Below are positions 15,192 through 23,121 of a stretch of 28,428 nt of DNA, piece by piece. Location of the stretch: positions 1-28,428 of the forward strand of contig JAGVXW010000001.1 in assembly GCA_018303575.1 (NCBI GenBank). The letters are read 5' to 3'. Positions within the stretch are counted from its first letter, which is position 1. The number at the start of each line of letters is the position of its first letter. Position numbers and translations under genes: made by a program. The notes beneath the pieces were generated by a model. It did no database searches. It had not been told where the DNA came from and was given only the letters and a program-made list of their open reading frames with translations. Source of the DNA: Candidatus Woesearchaeota archaeon (GTDB lineage: Archaea; Nanobdellota; Nanobdellia; Woesearchaeales; WJIZ01).

Positions 15192-15237
15192 AAGATTAAT
15201 GTGCGGCTTCCCATGCGAAACTATTGTCGCCCATTAA

Positions 15238-15441
15238 TCAGAGATTGTAATTGGGATGGCCGTAGCCCGGAACATACTCCTTGCCCATGAGGCTGCGGAG
15301 AACATCCTCACCGAGCGGTACGAGCATGCCTGTCTTCCTGGCCATTGCAAGCATTTCAGGAACGCTATCGCTGAAATGGGGAAGCTCAGGAAGGGGATGC
15401 TCCTCTTGGGGAGGTGCTGAAACGATGCTGATAAGGCCCAT
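15238..15441 (-). CDS. Small hypothetical protein (67 aa)
   Basis: A short acidic, proline-containing protein (MGLISIVSAPPQEEHPLPEL, then a helix VPEMLAMARKTGMLV, ending YGHPNYNL). No family recognised. Support comes from context: a TATA-like gatttaaat (15465-15473) lies about 28 nt before the ATG at 15441, the leaderless spacing used by its neighbours. A TTG three codons upstream (15450) is an alternative start. The insertion sequence begins just outside this promoter. Confidence 0.5.
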   Translation of the reverse strand: MGLISIVSAPPQEEHPLPELPHFSDSVPEMLAMARKTGMLVPLGEDVLRSLMGKEYVPGYGHPNYNL

Positions 15442-15477
15442 TTCCTTCAAGAAGTCTTTTCGTCATTTAAATCTTTC

Positions 15478-15486
15478 GAGTACTTG
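15478..15486. repeat. Left 9-bp target-site duplication of the IS
   Basis: gagtacttg, present again directly repeated at 16715-16723, immediately outside both terminal inverted repeats. Confidence 0.8.
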
Positions 15487-15503
15487 AGTTATGTGTAAGA
15501 ACG

Positions 15504-16448
15504 CTACCAGTCTATGGGCTCGATATCCAACTCATAGAGGGCTCTGCTGAGAACGCTGAAGTTATACGCGCACCAGGTCAACTGGCTTTCCTGTTCTTTT
15601 GCAGCATCGTTTTTGCAGAGGACATAATCTCCAAACTTCTGCTTCTTTGCCTTATTGGTTGACTCGACATTGCTTCGGGTATGATACTCCCGGTCATACA
15701 GTTCTGGATTCTGCTCCGCAGAATTCAACATGCGCTTCCAGGCCGGGTGCCCCTTTGGCTTTTTCGTCAGTCCCTTTTTGAGATGAAATCTTGGCTTAGC
15801 GTTCACCTCTTCGACAGCGGTGCAGTTCTCTCGGGAAAGGTAGACGCTGTCACCGGTGTGGACCTGCGCGACGAAGTCTCTGGCAACCTGCTGAACATGC
15901 CTTCTGAACACCACATTGTCCTTGCCCTTCTCAACGAGGGCGGTGAACGCCACAACCGGATGCAGACAGCATCCGACGGTGATGTGCACATTGAGATGGT
16001 CCCTCTTTCGCACCTCCTTGCTGCAGCGGATCATATACCAGCTTGACCGGGTATGGGTTCGCTCTCCCGTCTTGTCGGTGGCAAAGTACTTTTCCACGTA
16101 TTTCAGCGGAGAGGCGGTAAGGCGTACAATCTCGTCCAAATAAGGCTTCATGAGCGCATTATTCAGGTAATTATCCAAAGTCTTAAAGCACAGAACCCTG
16201 AAGTCAAGCCAGAATGCGCGCTTCATGAGCCTGATCAGGCCCATGCTCCTTCTCAGGCTCCTTCCGAAGTACTGCTTGATGCTCAGGTTCATGGCCACAT
16301 CATACAGCAAGGCCGGCTTTGCTCCCACCCCCCGCCAGAGGGAGTCATTCTTACACACTGCATAGGCCACACGGGGAAGATAGCGAAAGAAAACGAAGAT
16401 TTCGTTTTCCTGCGCGAGGTTATATAACGCTTCATTCCTTGTCTGCAT
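15504..16448 (-). CDS. DDE transposase of the IS
   Basis: A 314-residue transposase. Candidate catalytic residues are the Asp in FATDKTGERTHTRSSW, the Asp in VHTGDSVYLSRENCTAVEE and the Glu in YHTRSNVESTNKAKKQKFGD, which fits a DDE_Tnp_1-type RNase-H fold with the typical YLSRENC and R-x-x-VE patterns. The stop codon falls two bases inside the left terminal repeat. I use the ATG at 16448 (MQTRNEALYN); a GTG eight codons upstream is possible. No frameshift or internal stop is seen, so it may be active. Confidence 0.85.
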   Translation of the reverse strand: MQTRNEALYNLAQENEIFVFFRYLPRVAYAVCKNDSLWRGVGAKPALLYDVAMNLSIKQYFGRSLRRSMGLIRLMKRAFWLDFRVLCFKTLDNYLNNALMKPYLDEIVRLTASPLKYVEKYFATDKTGERTHTRSSWYMIRCSKEVRKRDHLNVHITVGCCLHPVVAFTALVEKGKDNVVFRRHVQQVARDFVAQVHTGDSVYLSRENCTAVEEVNAKPRFHLKKGLTKKPKGHPAWKRMLNSAEQNPELYDREYHTRSNVESTNKAKKQKFGDYVLCKNDAAKEQESQLTWCAYNFSVLSRALYELDIEPIDW

Positions 16449-16540
16449 TATAGCACCTAATAATATAACCACTACTATTTGTTAATTTGTATTCTAAAGA
16501 ATATAAATTTATATATACTAGTTAGTACCTAATAATTTTT

Positions 16541-16699
16541 ATGTATATCACAAAGAAAAGATTTGGCAAAAAGGTTTATTATTACATCGTCGAGAACAAA
16601 ATCATCAATGGAAGACCTACCATGAAGCATGTCCTCTACCTGGGAACCGTGCAGAAGATATTGGGTGTTTTTAGGGAGTTTCTGAAAAAGAAGGTCTAG
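16541..16699 (+). CDS. Small IS-borne protein with YLGT motif (52 aa)
   Basis: A 52-residue basic protein (MYITKKRFGKKVYYYIVENK, then the MKHVLYLGTV motif and a C-terminal KKKV) lying wholly inside the IS and divergent from the transposase. A TATA-like aatttatata lies about 30 nt upstream of its ATG. It resembles the N-terminal segment (lysine-rich, YYYIVE-x-K, YLGT) found at the start of IS1634-type transposases, here apparently as a separate gene. Its stop codon touches the right terminal repeat. A role in DNA binding or regulating transposition is inference. Confidence 0.65.
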   Translation: MYITKKRFGKKVYYYIVENKIINGRPTMKHVLYLGTVQKILGVFREFLKKKV

Positions 16700-16714
16700 T
16701 TCTTACACACAACT

Positions 16715-16723
16715 GAGTACTTG
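16715..16723. repeat. Right 9-bp target-site duplication of the IS
   Basis: gagtacttg, identical and in the same orientation as 15478-15486. Confidence 0.8.
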
Positions 16724-16744
16724 TAGGCATAGACTTCGGAAAGG

Positions 16745-16754
16745 TTTTTATAAG
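16745..16754 (+). promoter_or_regulatory. TATA-type promoter of the glycosyltransferase
   Basis: tttttataag lies about 26 nt before the ATG at 16775 and about 22 nt beyond the right IS duplication. Confidence 0.6.
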
Positions 16755-16774
16755 CATAAGCCAGGCATACGGCT

Positions 16775-17497
16775 ATGATCAGCATCATCATCATCACGCT
16801 GAACGAGGAGCTCTATCTTCCTCGGCTGCTGGAGTCGCTCTCGAAGCAGACCTACCAGGACTTCGAGGTCATCATCTCCGACAGCAACAGCGATGACAGA
16901 ACTAAGGAAGTGGCGATGCGCTACCGGAGGAAGTTCAAGCGCTTCAAGTTTGAGCGGCATTTCGAGCACGGGGTGTCGGCGGCGCGGAACCGCGGAGCTT
17001 CCTTCGCGAAGGGCGAATATCTCTACTTCTTCGACGCCGATGTGACGTTCGCGCCGGATTTCCTGGAGAAAAGCCTGCAGGCCCTGCGCGCAAAGGGCAT
17101 TGATGCCGCAGCGGCGTATGTCTGGCCCAGGAGCAAGAATCCCATTGACTGGCTCTTCTACCTTTTTGCGAACCTTTTGTTCTTCCTCTCGCAATGCTTT
17201 TACCCGCACGCCGCGGGCAGCTCCATGATGTCGAGGCCGATCGTGCACAAGGTCATCGGCGGGTTCGACCCGAGCATCCGGCTGGCGGAAGACGCCGACT
17301 ACGCGCGGCGAGCGGCGAAGCGCTTCAGGTTCCGCATGCTCCCGGCGAACGTGCGCGTCAGCGTGAGGCGGTTCCGGACCGAGGGGCGGCTGCCGCTCGC
17401 GCTCAAATACTTGGGCGCCTTCTTCTACCGCATCTTTGTCGGCGAGATCCGCAACAGCAGCTTCCATTATAAGTTCGCGCATTACAGGAAACGCTAA
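16775..17497 (+). CDS. Family 2 glycosyltransferase
   Basis: A 240-residue GT-A fold enzyme that transfers a sugar from a nucleotide-sugar or lipid-linked donor. The N-terminus SIIIITLNEELYLPRLLESL is the classic GT2 start, followed by VIISDSNSDDRT, RNRGASFAKGEYLYFFDADV (DxD metal-binding motif near residues 90-92) and LAEDADYARRAAK as the acceptor/base region. A hydrophobic stretch at about 128-145 (WLFYLFANLLFFLSQCF) suggests membrane association. No other surface-polysaccharide genes are adjacent, so the acceptor is unknown. Confidence 0.92.
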   Translation: MISIIIITLNEELYLPRLLESLSKQTYQDFEVIISDSNSDDRTKEVAMRYRRKFKRFKFERHFEHGVSAARNRGASFAKGEYLYFFDADVTFAPDFLEKSLQALRAKGIDAAAAYVWPRSKNPIDWLFYLFANLLFFLSQCFYPHAAGSSMMSRPIVHKVIGGFDPSIRLAEDADYARRAAKRFRFRMLPANVRVSVRRFRTEGRLPLALKYLGAFFYRIFVGEIRNSSFHYKFAHYRKR

Positions 17498-17515
17498 GGA
17501 TTCTGGAAAATTCCG

Positions 17516-17850
17516 CTATTTGATGTCCCGGGGATTCCACTTGGGGTTGCCCACATTCCTCACGGCATCGGTAATCTCTTGGTCAGTGAAATCCTTAACT
17601 TCCCCATAGATGAGCATATCCATGGCATTTTGGATTTGATGCAAGGTCAACAGACTCAGATTATCCTGGCGGCTATATTCCCTCAATCTTGCGGCGCCAG
17701 CGCCTGGCTAAAGTAGTGTTCAAAACCCATCCTTATCTCTTGCCATGTAGCGGGTTTTGGTTTGCTTACCCATCCTCCCTGCATTTTTTTAATGGCTCTT
17801 TTAAGAGTGGCGTTCAATTCCTCCATACGCTTTAAGGTGTATTTGACCAT
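17516..17850 (-). pseudogene. Small gene split by a frameshift
   Basis: Two open segments on the minus strand appear to be one gene. The first (17850 to 17683) starts MVKYTLKRMEELNATLKRAI and stops after FSQALAPQD. The second continues one frame over (ARLREYSRQDNLSLLTLHQI and onward, ending KWNPRDIK at 17516). The frames overlap around 17685-17710, so loss of one base would explain the break. The joined product would be about 105 residues, unrecognised. The start lies 33 nt downstream of the smc stop on the same strand. Sequencing error and programmed frameshifting remain possible. Confidence 0.5.
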
Positions 17851-17882
17851 GGGTGTTTTTCCCTTTCTGTTTTGCCTCTTCT

Positions 17883-20800
17883 TTAGACCTTCAGACTAAC
17901 AACCCTCGAAATGCCGTCTTCGTCCATCGAGATGCCATACAGATTATGGGCCTCGCCAATCACTCCGTCGTTATGAGAGATGAGGATGTACTGCGCCTGC
18001 TCGGAATAGGAGTGGATGAGCTTCGAGAGCTTCTCGGCGTTGTGCTTGTCGAGCGCCGCGTCCACCTCGTCGAGGATGTAGAACGAGGCGGGCTCGTGCT
18101 CCTGAATGGCGAAAATAAACGCGAGGGCCGTCAGCGTTTTCTCCCCTCCTGAAAGCGAGCGGATGTCGAGGAATTTCTGGCCTGTGAGCCGCACCTTGAT
18201 CCAGACGCCCTCGGCGAAAGGATCCTCCTTGTTCTCCAGTTCCAGCTCCGCCCGGCCTTTCTTCGAAAGCGTGGAGAATATCTTCTGGAACTCGGCATTG
18301 AGGCTGTCAAAGGTGCGCATGAAGAGCTCCTTCTTCCTGCCCTCGATCTCCGCCATCAGCGCCTCCACGTCCGCCTTCTCCTTCGCCAGCGTGTCCTTCT
18401 TTTCGACGAGCTTCGCGTGCTCCTGCTCGATCTGCTCATAGATCTCGAGGGCGCGCATGTTCACGCTGCCGATCTCCTCTTTCATCTTCTCGAACCTTGT
18501 GAGCTGGTATTTGAGCTGGTCCTCGCTTTTTTCGGTGTCCAAGGGCACGCCTTCGTACTGGGAAAATTCCTCCCTCAGCCCCGAAAGGCCGGCGAGGATC
18601 TCCGCATTCTTTATCGAGAGCGTGTTATTCTTGATCTCGGCTTCCCTCGACTTCTCGCTCTGCCTGACGACGTCGAGCTCGAGCTTGTTGATCTCATTCG
18701 TGAGCGCGGCCCGCTTGTTGAAGAGCTCCTTGAACTTCTGATAGAAGGCCCTCGCTTCTTCTTCCTTCTTAACGAGAACAGACTTGCGCCTCTCAATTTC
18801 CTTCTTGAGCTCCAGCTGTTCCTTCTCAATTGATTGCTGCTCCTTCGCAAGCTGCTTTTGCGCTGATTTGGATTTTTCCGCTTCCGGCGCAAAGAGATCC
18901 GTGATTTGAATGCCAGCATTCTTCAGCTCAGCATCGAGCTGGGTGATCTCCTGGACAAGCTGCCTTAACTTCTCCTCGTAGGCCGCGAGCTCGGCGATGA
19001 GCTCCGGGCTCCTGAGCTTGGCGATCTGGTCGCGAAGCATCTGCTTGCTGGTCTTTGCTTTCGCGAGCTCGCGGTTTTTCTCTAAAAGGGAATCTTGGAG
19101 ATCATTGATCTTCTTCTCCAAATCTTTGGCGCGATTTTCGATCTCCTCATGCTTGGATTTTGAAAGGGAGACATCGCCTGATTCGAGATGGAGGCTTTTT
19201 TCCGCCTTGATGATCTCGCCCTCGAGCTCCGCCTTTTGCGTTCTGAGCTCGGCCATCCTCTTTTCCAGACCTTCTCTCTTAGCCTGGAACGCGGAAAGCT
19301 GGGCTTCAGAATCAGCAAGATGTGCGGCGAGCGTTTCCAGCTCCTTGTCCATCTGCGCTTCCTTGAAGCCGAGACCCTGACGGCGCTTCGCATGATAGCC
19401 GCCCTTCATGGTGCCGGAGATGTCGGCGAAATCGCCTTCCAGGGTCACCATTTTTGCCGCGCCGATGCCGAAGCGGCGGGCGACGTCAAGATTCTCAACG
19501 ACCAGAATGTCGCCGAAGACTGATTCAAAGACCGGCCTGAACCTAGGGTCGAATTTCACAAACTTTGTCGCGGGGCCGAGACAGCCCTTGGCTGACGCAA
19601 GCTTCTTGGCTGCTTCCGGAAGATGCTTTGGCTTGATAGTGGTGAGCGGGATGAAGGTGGCGACGCCTGCCTGGGAGCGGCGCAAGTGCTCAATCTGCTC
19701 CTGCGCCACCTTCTCATCTTCTACGACGAGACTCTTGATCTTGATGCCTGCTGCGACTTCCAGGGCGAGGGCGTATTTCGCTTCTACGGTGCCAAGTTCT
19801 GAAACCGTGCCGTGGACGCCCTTGGCCTTTTTCTCGAGGATCTCCTTGATGGCACGATCGCCCTGCGAGAACTCCCGGATGCTGGCCTGCCTTGCCTGGA
19901 GCTTGGCGAGCTGCTCCTGTACCTCGGCCTGAAGCTGCCGGGACTCCGCGATCCTGGCGGCGAGCTTCGCATCCTCATCCAGCACCTTGTTCAATTCTAA
20001 GGTTGCCGCCTTGAACGACTCCCGCCTCTTCTTGATGTCGTCGAGCTGCTGCTTATGCTCCTTCTCGAGCTGGCTGACTTTCGCGATGGCGTCGGCGATG
20101 AGGCCCAGCTCGCGGTCCGCACCATCCTTTTCCCTTAACAAGCTATGCTGCTGCTCCCGCATCTGGTTGATTTCCTTCGCGAGATCCTCTATTTTCTTGT
20201 CAGAGTCCTCGACCTGCTTTTCGATGTCTCCAGCCTGCTCCAAATGGTTCTTCTCCTTGAAGGCTTTTATTTTCTTCTCGATGCTGTCCTTTTCCTTCTG
20301 GCGCCCCTTCCTCTGCGCCTCAAGCTCCAGCTTTTGTGATTCTACGTCTCCGATCTTCTTTGTGAGTTCGGCCAGGGTGGCGATGATTTCTGACTGGCGG
20401 CTGGCGAGCTTCTTCAGCTCCTGGTCGGCCGCTTCCAGCCGGCTGGTCTTCCTGGCCATCTCCACCTTCATGTCCTCAATCTCCCGGTTCAGGTTGACCT
20501 GGTCTGTCTCGCCCTTCTGCTCGACTTCCTTCGTGAGCAGCTCAATCTCCTCCTTCTTTTTCGCGATCTGCTCCCGCAGTTTTGCGATTTTTTCTTCCGC
20601 GTCCCTGACAAAAGCGAGCTGCTCATCCACCTTCTTCTTCAGGTCGCCGGCTTCCGCCTCTCTCTTGTCCATCTGCAGCTTGATAAGAGAGGCCTTGTAT
20701 TTCCTGACGTTTTCCGAGAGCTCCTTGAACTTCAGGGCCTGGTCTCGATCCTTCTGCATCTCTTTGAGGTAGGTTTTTCTCTCGGCGAGGATGATCTCCG

Positions 20801-21374
20801 CCTCCTTCAGCCGCTCCTCGACCTTCTGGAGCTGGAGGAGGGCCTTCTGCTTTTTTTCTTCATACATCGCGATGCCCGCGATCTCCTCGATGAGCTGGCG
20901 GCGCTCGACGCTGGACATCTCGCAGAAGCGCACGATGTCGCCCTGGAGGATGATGTTGTAGCCGTCCGGGTCGATCTTGGCGATGTGGAGGAGGTCGACG
21001 ATCTGCTGCCGTGTCCGGACTTCGTCGTTGATCTTGTAGATGCTCTGGCCGTTCTGGCGAATAATCCTGGTTACTTTCACTTCCTGCTCCTCTGTCGGGA
21101 AGGTTTTGTCCTTGTTGTCGAAGAAGATGCTGACTTCGCCTTTCGCCGCGGGCTTCTTGGATTTCCCCCCATTGTAGATGAGGTTGGCGCTCTTTTCGGC
21201 GCGCATGCTCTTGGAGCCGGCCTTGCCCAGGACAAAGGTCACCGCATCGGTCACATTACTTTTGCCGGCGCCGTTCGGACCAATAACACAATTGTATCTG
21301 TCTCCGAACTGGATCTCGGTGAACTTCGCGAAGCTCTTGAAGCCGTGCAAGACGAGCTTGTTAATCTTTGTCAT
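17883..21374 (-). CDS. smc: Chromosome segregation protein SMC
   Basis: A 1163-residue SMC ATPase that organises and segregates chromosomes. The N-terminal head has Walker A GPNGAGKSNVTDAV (about residues 33-46). A long coiled coil leads to the hinge (about 520-670, with GTVSELGTVEAKYALALEVA and GTMKGGYHAKRRQG), and a second coiled coil returns to the C-terminal head with signature LSGGEKTLTALAFIFAI and Walker B FYILDEVDAALDKHN. Length and order are normal and the gene is complete. No kleisin (ScpA) or ScpB gene is adjacent. Its ATG lies inside the 3' end of a tiny AbrB-like gene (14-nt overlap), so the two should be co-translated. Confidence 0.97.
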   Translation of the reverse strand: MTKINKLVLHGFKSFAKFTEIQFGDRYNCVIGPNGAGKSNVTDAVTFVLGKAGSKSMRAEKSANLIYNGGKSKKPAAKGEVSIFFDNKDKTFPTEEQEVKVTRIIRQNGQSIYKINDEVRTRQQIVDLLHIAKIDPDGYNIILQGDIVRFCEMSSVERRQLIEEIAGIAMYEEKKQKALLQLQKVEERLKEAEIILAERKTYLKEMQKDRDQALKFKELSENVRKYKASLIKLQMDKREAEAGDLKKKVDEQLAFVRDAEEKIAKLREQIAKKKEEIELLTKEVEQKGETDQVNLNREIEDMKVEMARKTSRLEAADQELKKLASRQSEIIATLAELTKKIGDVESQKLELEAQRKGRQKEKDSIEKKIKAFKEKNHLEQAGDIEKQVEDSDKKIEDLAKEINQMREQQHSLLREKDGADRELGLIADAIAKVSQLEKEHKQQLDDIKKRRESFKAATLELNKVLDEDAKLAARIAESRQLQAEVQEQLAKLQARQASIREFSQGDRAIKEILEKKAKGVHGTVSELGTVEAKYALALEVAAGIKIKSLVVEDEKVAQEQIEHLRRSQAGVATFIPLTTIKPKHLPEAAKKLASAKGCLGPATKFVKFDPRFRPVFESVFGDILVVENLDVARRFGIGAAKMVTLEGDFADISGTMKGGYHAKRRQGLGFKEAQMDKELETLAAHLADSEAQLSAFQAKREGLEKRMAELRTQKAELEGEIIKAEKSLHLESGDVSLSKSKHEEIENRAKDLEKKINDLQDSLLEKNRELAKAKTSKQMLRDQIAKLRSPELIAELAAYEEKLRQLVQEITQLDAELKNAGIQITDLFAPEAEKSKSAQKQLAKEQQSIEKEQLELKKEIERRKSVLVKKEEEARAFYQKFKELFNKRAALTNEINKLELDVVRQSEKSREAEIKNNTLSIKNAEILAGLSGLREEFSQYEGVPLDTEKSEDQLKYQLTRFEKMKEEIGSVNMRALEIYEQIEQEHAKLVEKKDTLAKEKADVEALMAEIEGRKKELFMRTFDSLNAEFQKIFSTLSKKGRAELELENKEDPFAEGVWIKVRLTGQKFLDIRSLSGGEKTLTALAFIFAIQEHEPASFYILDEVDAALDKHNAEKLSKLIHSYSEQAQYILISHNDGVIGEAHNLYGISMDEDGISRVVSLKV

Positions 21375-21525
21375 TTTTCCGGATGATGATGCACTCCTTC
21401 TGCGTGTCCAAGATGATGTCTATCGGCTGGCCTTCCTTGATGTTGAGAGAGTCGACGATGGGAGAAGGGATCTTGACGCGGCCATCCTTCTGCAGGATGT
21501 TGTGCCTGAAGATGATTTCCTTCAT
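21361..21525 (-). CDS. AbrB/MazE-type swapped-hairpin DNA-binding protein (54 aa)
   Basis: A 54-residue protein with the SpoVT-AbrB layout: KDGRVKIPSPIVDSLNIKEG, then QPIDIILDTQKECIIIRK. Such proteins dimerise and bind DNA as transition regulators or antitoxins. Here no toxin gene is adjacent; instead its last 14 bases overlap the start of smc. That suggests a small regulator or nucleoid protein made together with SMC. Several A/T-rich boxes lie upstream (21544-21573), along with a short ccctt/aaggg hairpin directly before the ATG. Confidence 0.75.
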   Translation of the reverse strand: MKEIIFRHNILQKDGRVKIPSPIVDSLNIKEGQPIDIILDTQKECIIIRKNDKD

Positions 21526-21656
21526 GGTTCGCCCTTTTTTAAGGGTTTATTGCGGGTTTTAAAGGATTTATAGAAGACTAATTAAAGGGCTTTAAATAGG
21601 TTTCGGTCGCGACATTGCGCCAAACACTTGCTTCAACTCTGCACCCAGAAACCGGG

Positions 21657-22403
21657 CTATCCCAGCAGAAGCAGCAGCGCCATCACAGCCACTCCAAGGG
21701 CGAAGATGACGAACTGCATCAGGCTCTTGCCGAGCTTCTCCTCGTGGTGGAGCTCGGGGATAAGATCGGAGCCGGCGATGTAGACGAAGCTTCCCGCCGC
21801 GAAGGGCACGAGGAAGAGCGTGGCATCCTGGGCGAGGCCGCCGATGAGAAGGGCCGCGACCGTGCCGAGCACCGCGGTGAGGGCGGTGAGGAAGTTGAGG
21901 AAGAGCGCCTTGGCCTTGGAGAAGCCGCCGTGCAGGAGCACGCCGAAGTCGCCGATCTCCTGGGGGATCTCGTGGAGGATGACGGCGAGGGTGGTGGCGA
22001 TTCCGACCGGGAGGCTGATGAGATAGGAAGAGGCGATGATGATGCCGTCAATGAAGTTGTGCACCGCGTCGCCCCAGAGGTTCATCCAGGCGAAGCGGTG
22101 GACGTGGCGCTTTGTCGGTGGGATGTGGCAGTGGCGCCAGTGGATGATCTTCTCCACAATGAACGAGAGGCCGATGCCTAACAGCAGATAGACTGAGACC
22201 TGCAAGGAAAAACCGTGCTCTTCCACTATTTCCGGCAGGAGATGGATGAACGCGTCCCCGAGCATGGCGCCGGCGGAGAAGCTGATGAAAAAGAGCAGGA
22301 GCTTCTTCAGGTGCTCGCTTTTCATGGAGAGCACTGCAATCCCTACGAAAGAGACGAGACTGACAAGAAGGACGCTTCCCAAAGCCCACATCCAGACTGC
22401 CAT
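21657..22403 (-). CDS. ZIP-family divalent metal transporter
   Basis: A 248-residue inner-membrane transporter of the ZIP family (zinc/iron uptake). About eight hydrophobic segments are present. The metal-path motifs are HNFIDG (in DAVHNFIDGIIIASSYL) and HEIPQEIGDFG on the following helix, with a histidine-containing loop (HWRHCHIPPTKRHVHR) before them. The open frame extends 30 codons upstream, but I use the ATG at 22403, about 25 nt from a TATA box (22424-22433); the upstream part would span that promoter. It is divergent from the phosphatase-like gene at 22528. The metal cannot be read from sequence. Confidence 0.9.
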   Translation of the reverse strand: MAVWMWALGSVLLVSLVSFVGIAVLSMKSEHLKKLLLFFISFSAGAMLGDAFIHLLPEIVEEHGFSLQVSVYLLLGIGLSFIVEKIIHWRHCHIPPTKRHVHRFAWMNLWGDAVHNFIDGIIIASSYLISLPVGIATTLAVILHEIPQEIGDFGVLLHGGFSKAKALFLNFLTALTAVLGTVAALLIGGLAQDATLFLVPFAAGSFVYIAGSDLIPELHHEEKLGKSLMQFVIFALGVAVMALLLLLG

Positions 22404-22423
22404 CACAGAAAGCCCGGTTTGGA

Positions 22424-22505
22424 AGTATATAAGGGTTTCTGCGGGAATTCTCCGGGTTTTTCGGGCTAAGACATATCCCGCACAGTAATACAAAGCCTAT
22501 TTAAG
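22424..22505. promoter_or_regulatory. Divergent promoters of the ZIP and phosphatase-like genes
   Basis: agtatataag at 22424-22433 reads cttatatact on the minus strand, 25 nt from the ZIP ATG. ctatttaag at 22497-22505 lies 27 nt before the ATG at 22528. Confidence 0.55.
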
Positions 22506-22527
22506 CCAGAAAAAATTCGCCCAGGTT

Positions 22528-23079
22528 ATGCACGTCACTTATGTCTGCAACGCCGGGAACCGCAGGAGCATGGCCCTGGCGCTGCTCACGCACAGGCATG
22601 CCCCTGAATTGGAGGTCGCGGCCTGCGCTTACCATGAAGAGAAGCTGGCGCGGGACGCGGCATTGCGCCCGGATCGGCTCTCCGCCATCGAACACGGCTG
22701 GGGCATTGACTATGCGATTGAAGTCGCCCGCCTCCGCAGGGGCGAAGGCAACATCCATCCCCGCTTCGGCGTTCTGCTCCTGCGGGAAGGGATTGGAGCG
22801 ACCGTGGAGCACCATGCCCTTCCGCTTGCCCAGACCGTGGAATCCTCTGATTTGGTCCTCGCAGTCAATGGTGAGATCGCTGACGAGCTGAGGACACGAT
22901 TTCCGCGGCGGAACATCCAGACCGTTTTTGGATACCTGGGCGAAGGGGGGAGGGTGAAGGAAAACAAAAATTATTTCCTCCCTTTTGTCAGGTACCAGCT
23001 TTGGGCGGATTCGAGGCAGCTGAAAAAACTCGACGCCCTTGCGCAGCGGGTTGCAGACAAGGTGAGACGCGCCGTGTAA
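22528..23079 (+). CDS. Low-molecular-weight phosphotyrosine-phosphatase-like protein
   Basis: A 183-residue protein that starts with the LMW-PTP/arsenate-reductase P-loop: YVCNAGNRRSMALALL, giving the C-x5-R-S signature (Cys7, Arg13). A later SSDLVLAVNGEIADEL matches the family's fourth strand. These enzymes remove phosphate from tyrosine or reduce arsenate through the cysteine. The DP motif carrying the usual general-acid Asp near the C-terminus is not obvious; the region reads GYLGEGGRVKENKNYFLPF. It could be a divergent phosphatase or a non-enzymatic relative. A hairpin terminator follows the stop. Confidence 0.75.
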   Translation: MHVTYVCNAGNRRSMALALLTHRHAPELEVAACAYHEEKLARDAALRPDRLSAIEHGWGIDYAIEVARLRRGEGNIHPRFGVLLLREGIGATVEHHALPLAQTVESSDLVLAVNGEIADELRTRFPRRNIQTVFGYLGEGGRVKENKNYFLPFVRYQLWADSRQLKKLDALAQRVADKVRRAV

Positions 23080-23092
23080 TAAAAAATCCCAA

Positions 23093-23119
23093 CCGGAGCA
23101 GAGCTCCGGGGTATTTTTT
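23093..23119 (+). terminator. Hairpin plus T-run after the phosphatase-like gene
   Basis: ccggagc/gctccgg (7 bp) around the loop aga, followed after four bases by six T (23114-23119). It lies just past the stop at 23079. The hairpin shares its loop and ggggtat tail with the next one. Confidence 0.6.
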
Positions 23120-23121
23120 AA

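Larger units (their letters stand above)
15487..16714. mobile_element. Complete insertion sequence, 1228 bp
   Basis: The ends are terminal inverted repeats of 16 bp with one mismatch: agttatgtgtaagaac at 15487-15502, and the complement of gttcttacacacaact at 16699-16714. A 9-bp direct repeat (gagtacttg) flanks the element. Inside are a DDE transposase on the minus strand and a divergent 52-codon gene on the plus strand. Intact ends, an exact duplication and open genes point to a recent insertion. The family is unassigned; a 9-bp duplication with a DDE transposase of about 314 residues would suit IS5-related groups. Confidence 0.85.

Noticed and set aside
15478..15502. IS terminal repeat starting at gagtactt with a one-base gap
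   Set aside because: Treating gagtacttg as a 9-bp target duplication leaves ungapped 15/16 terminal repeats, a simpler explanation.
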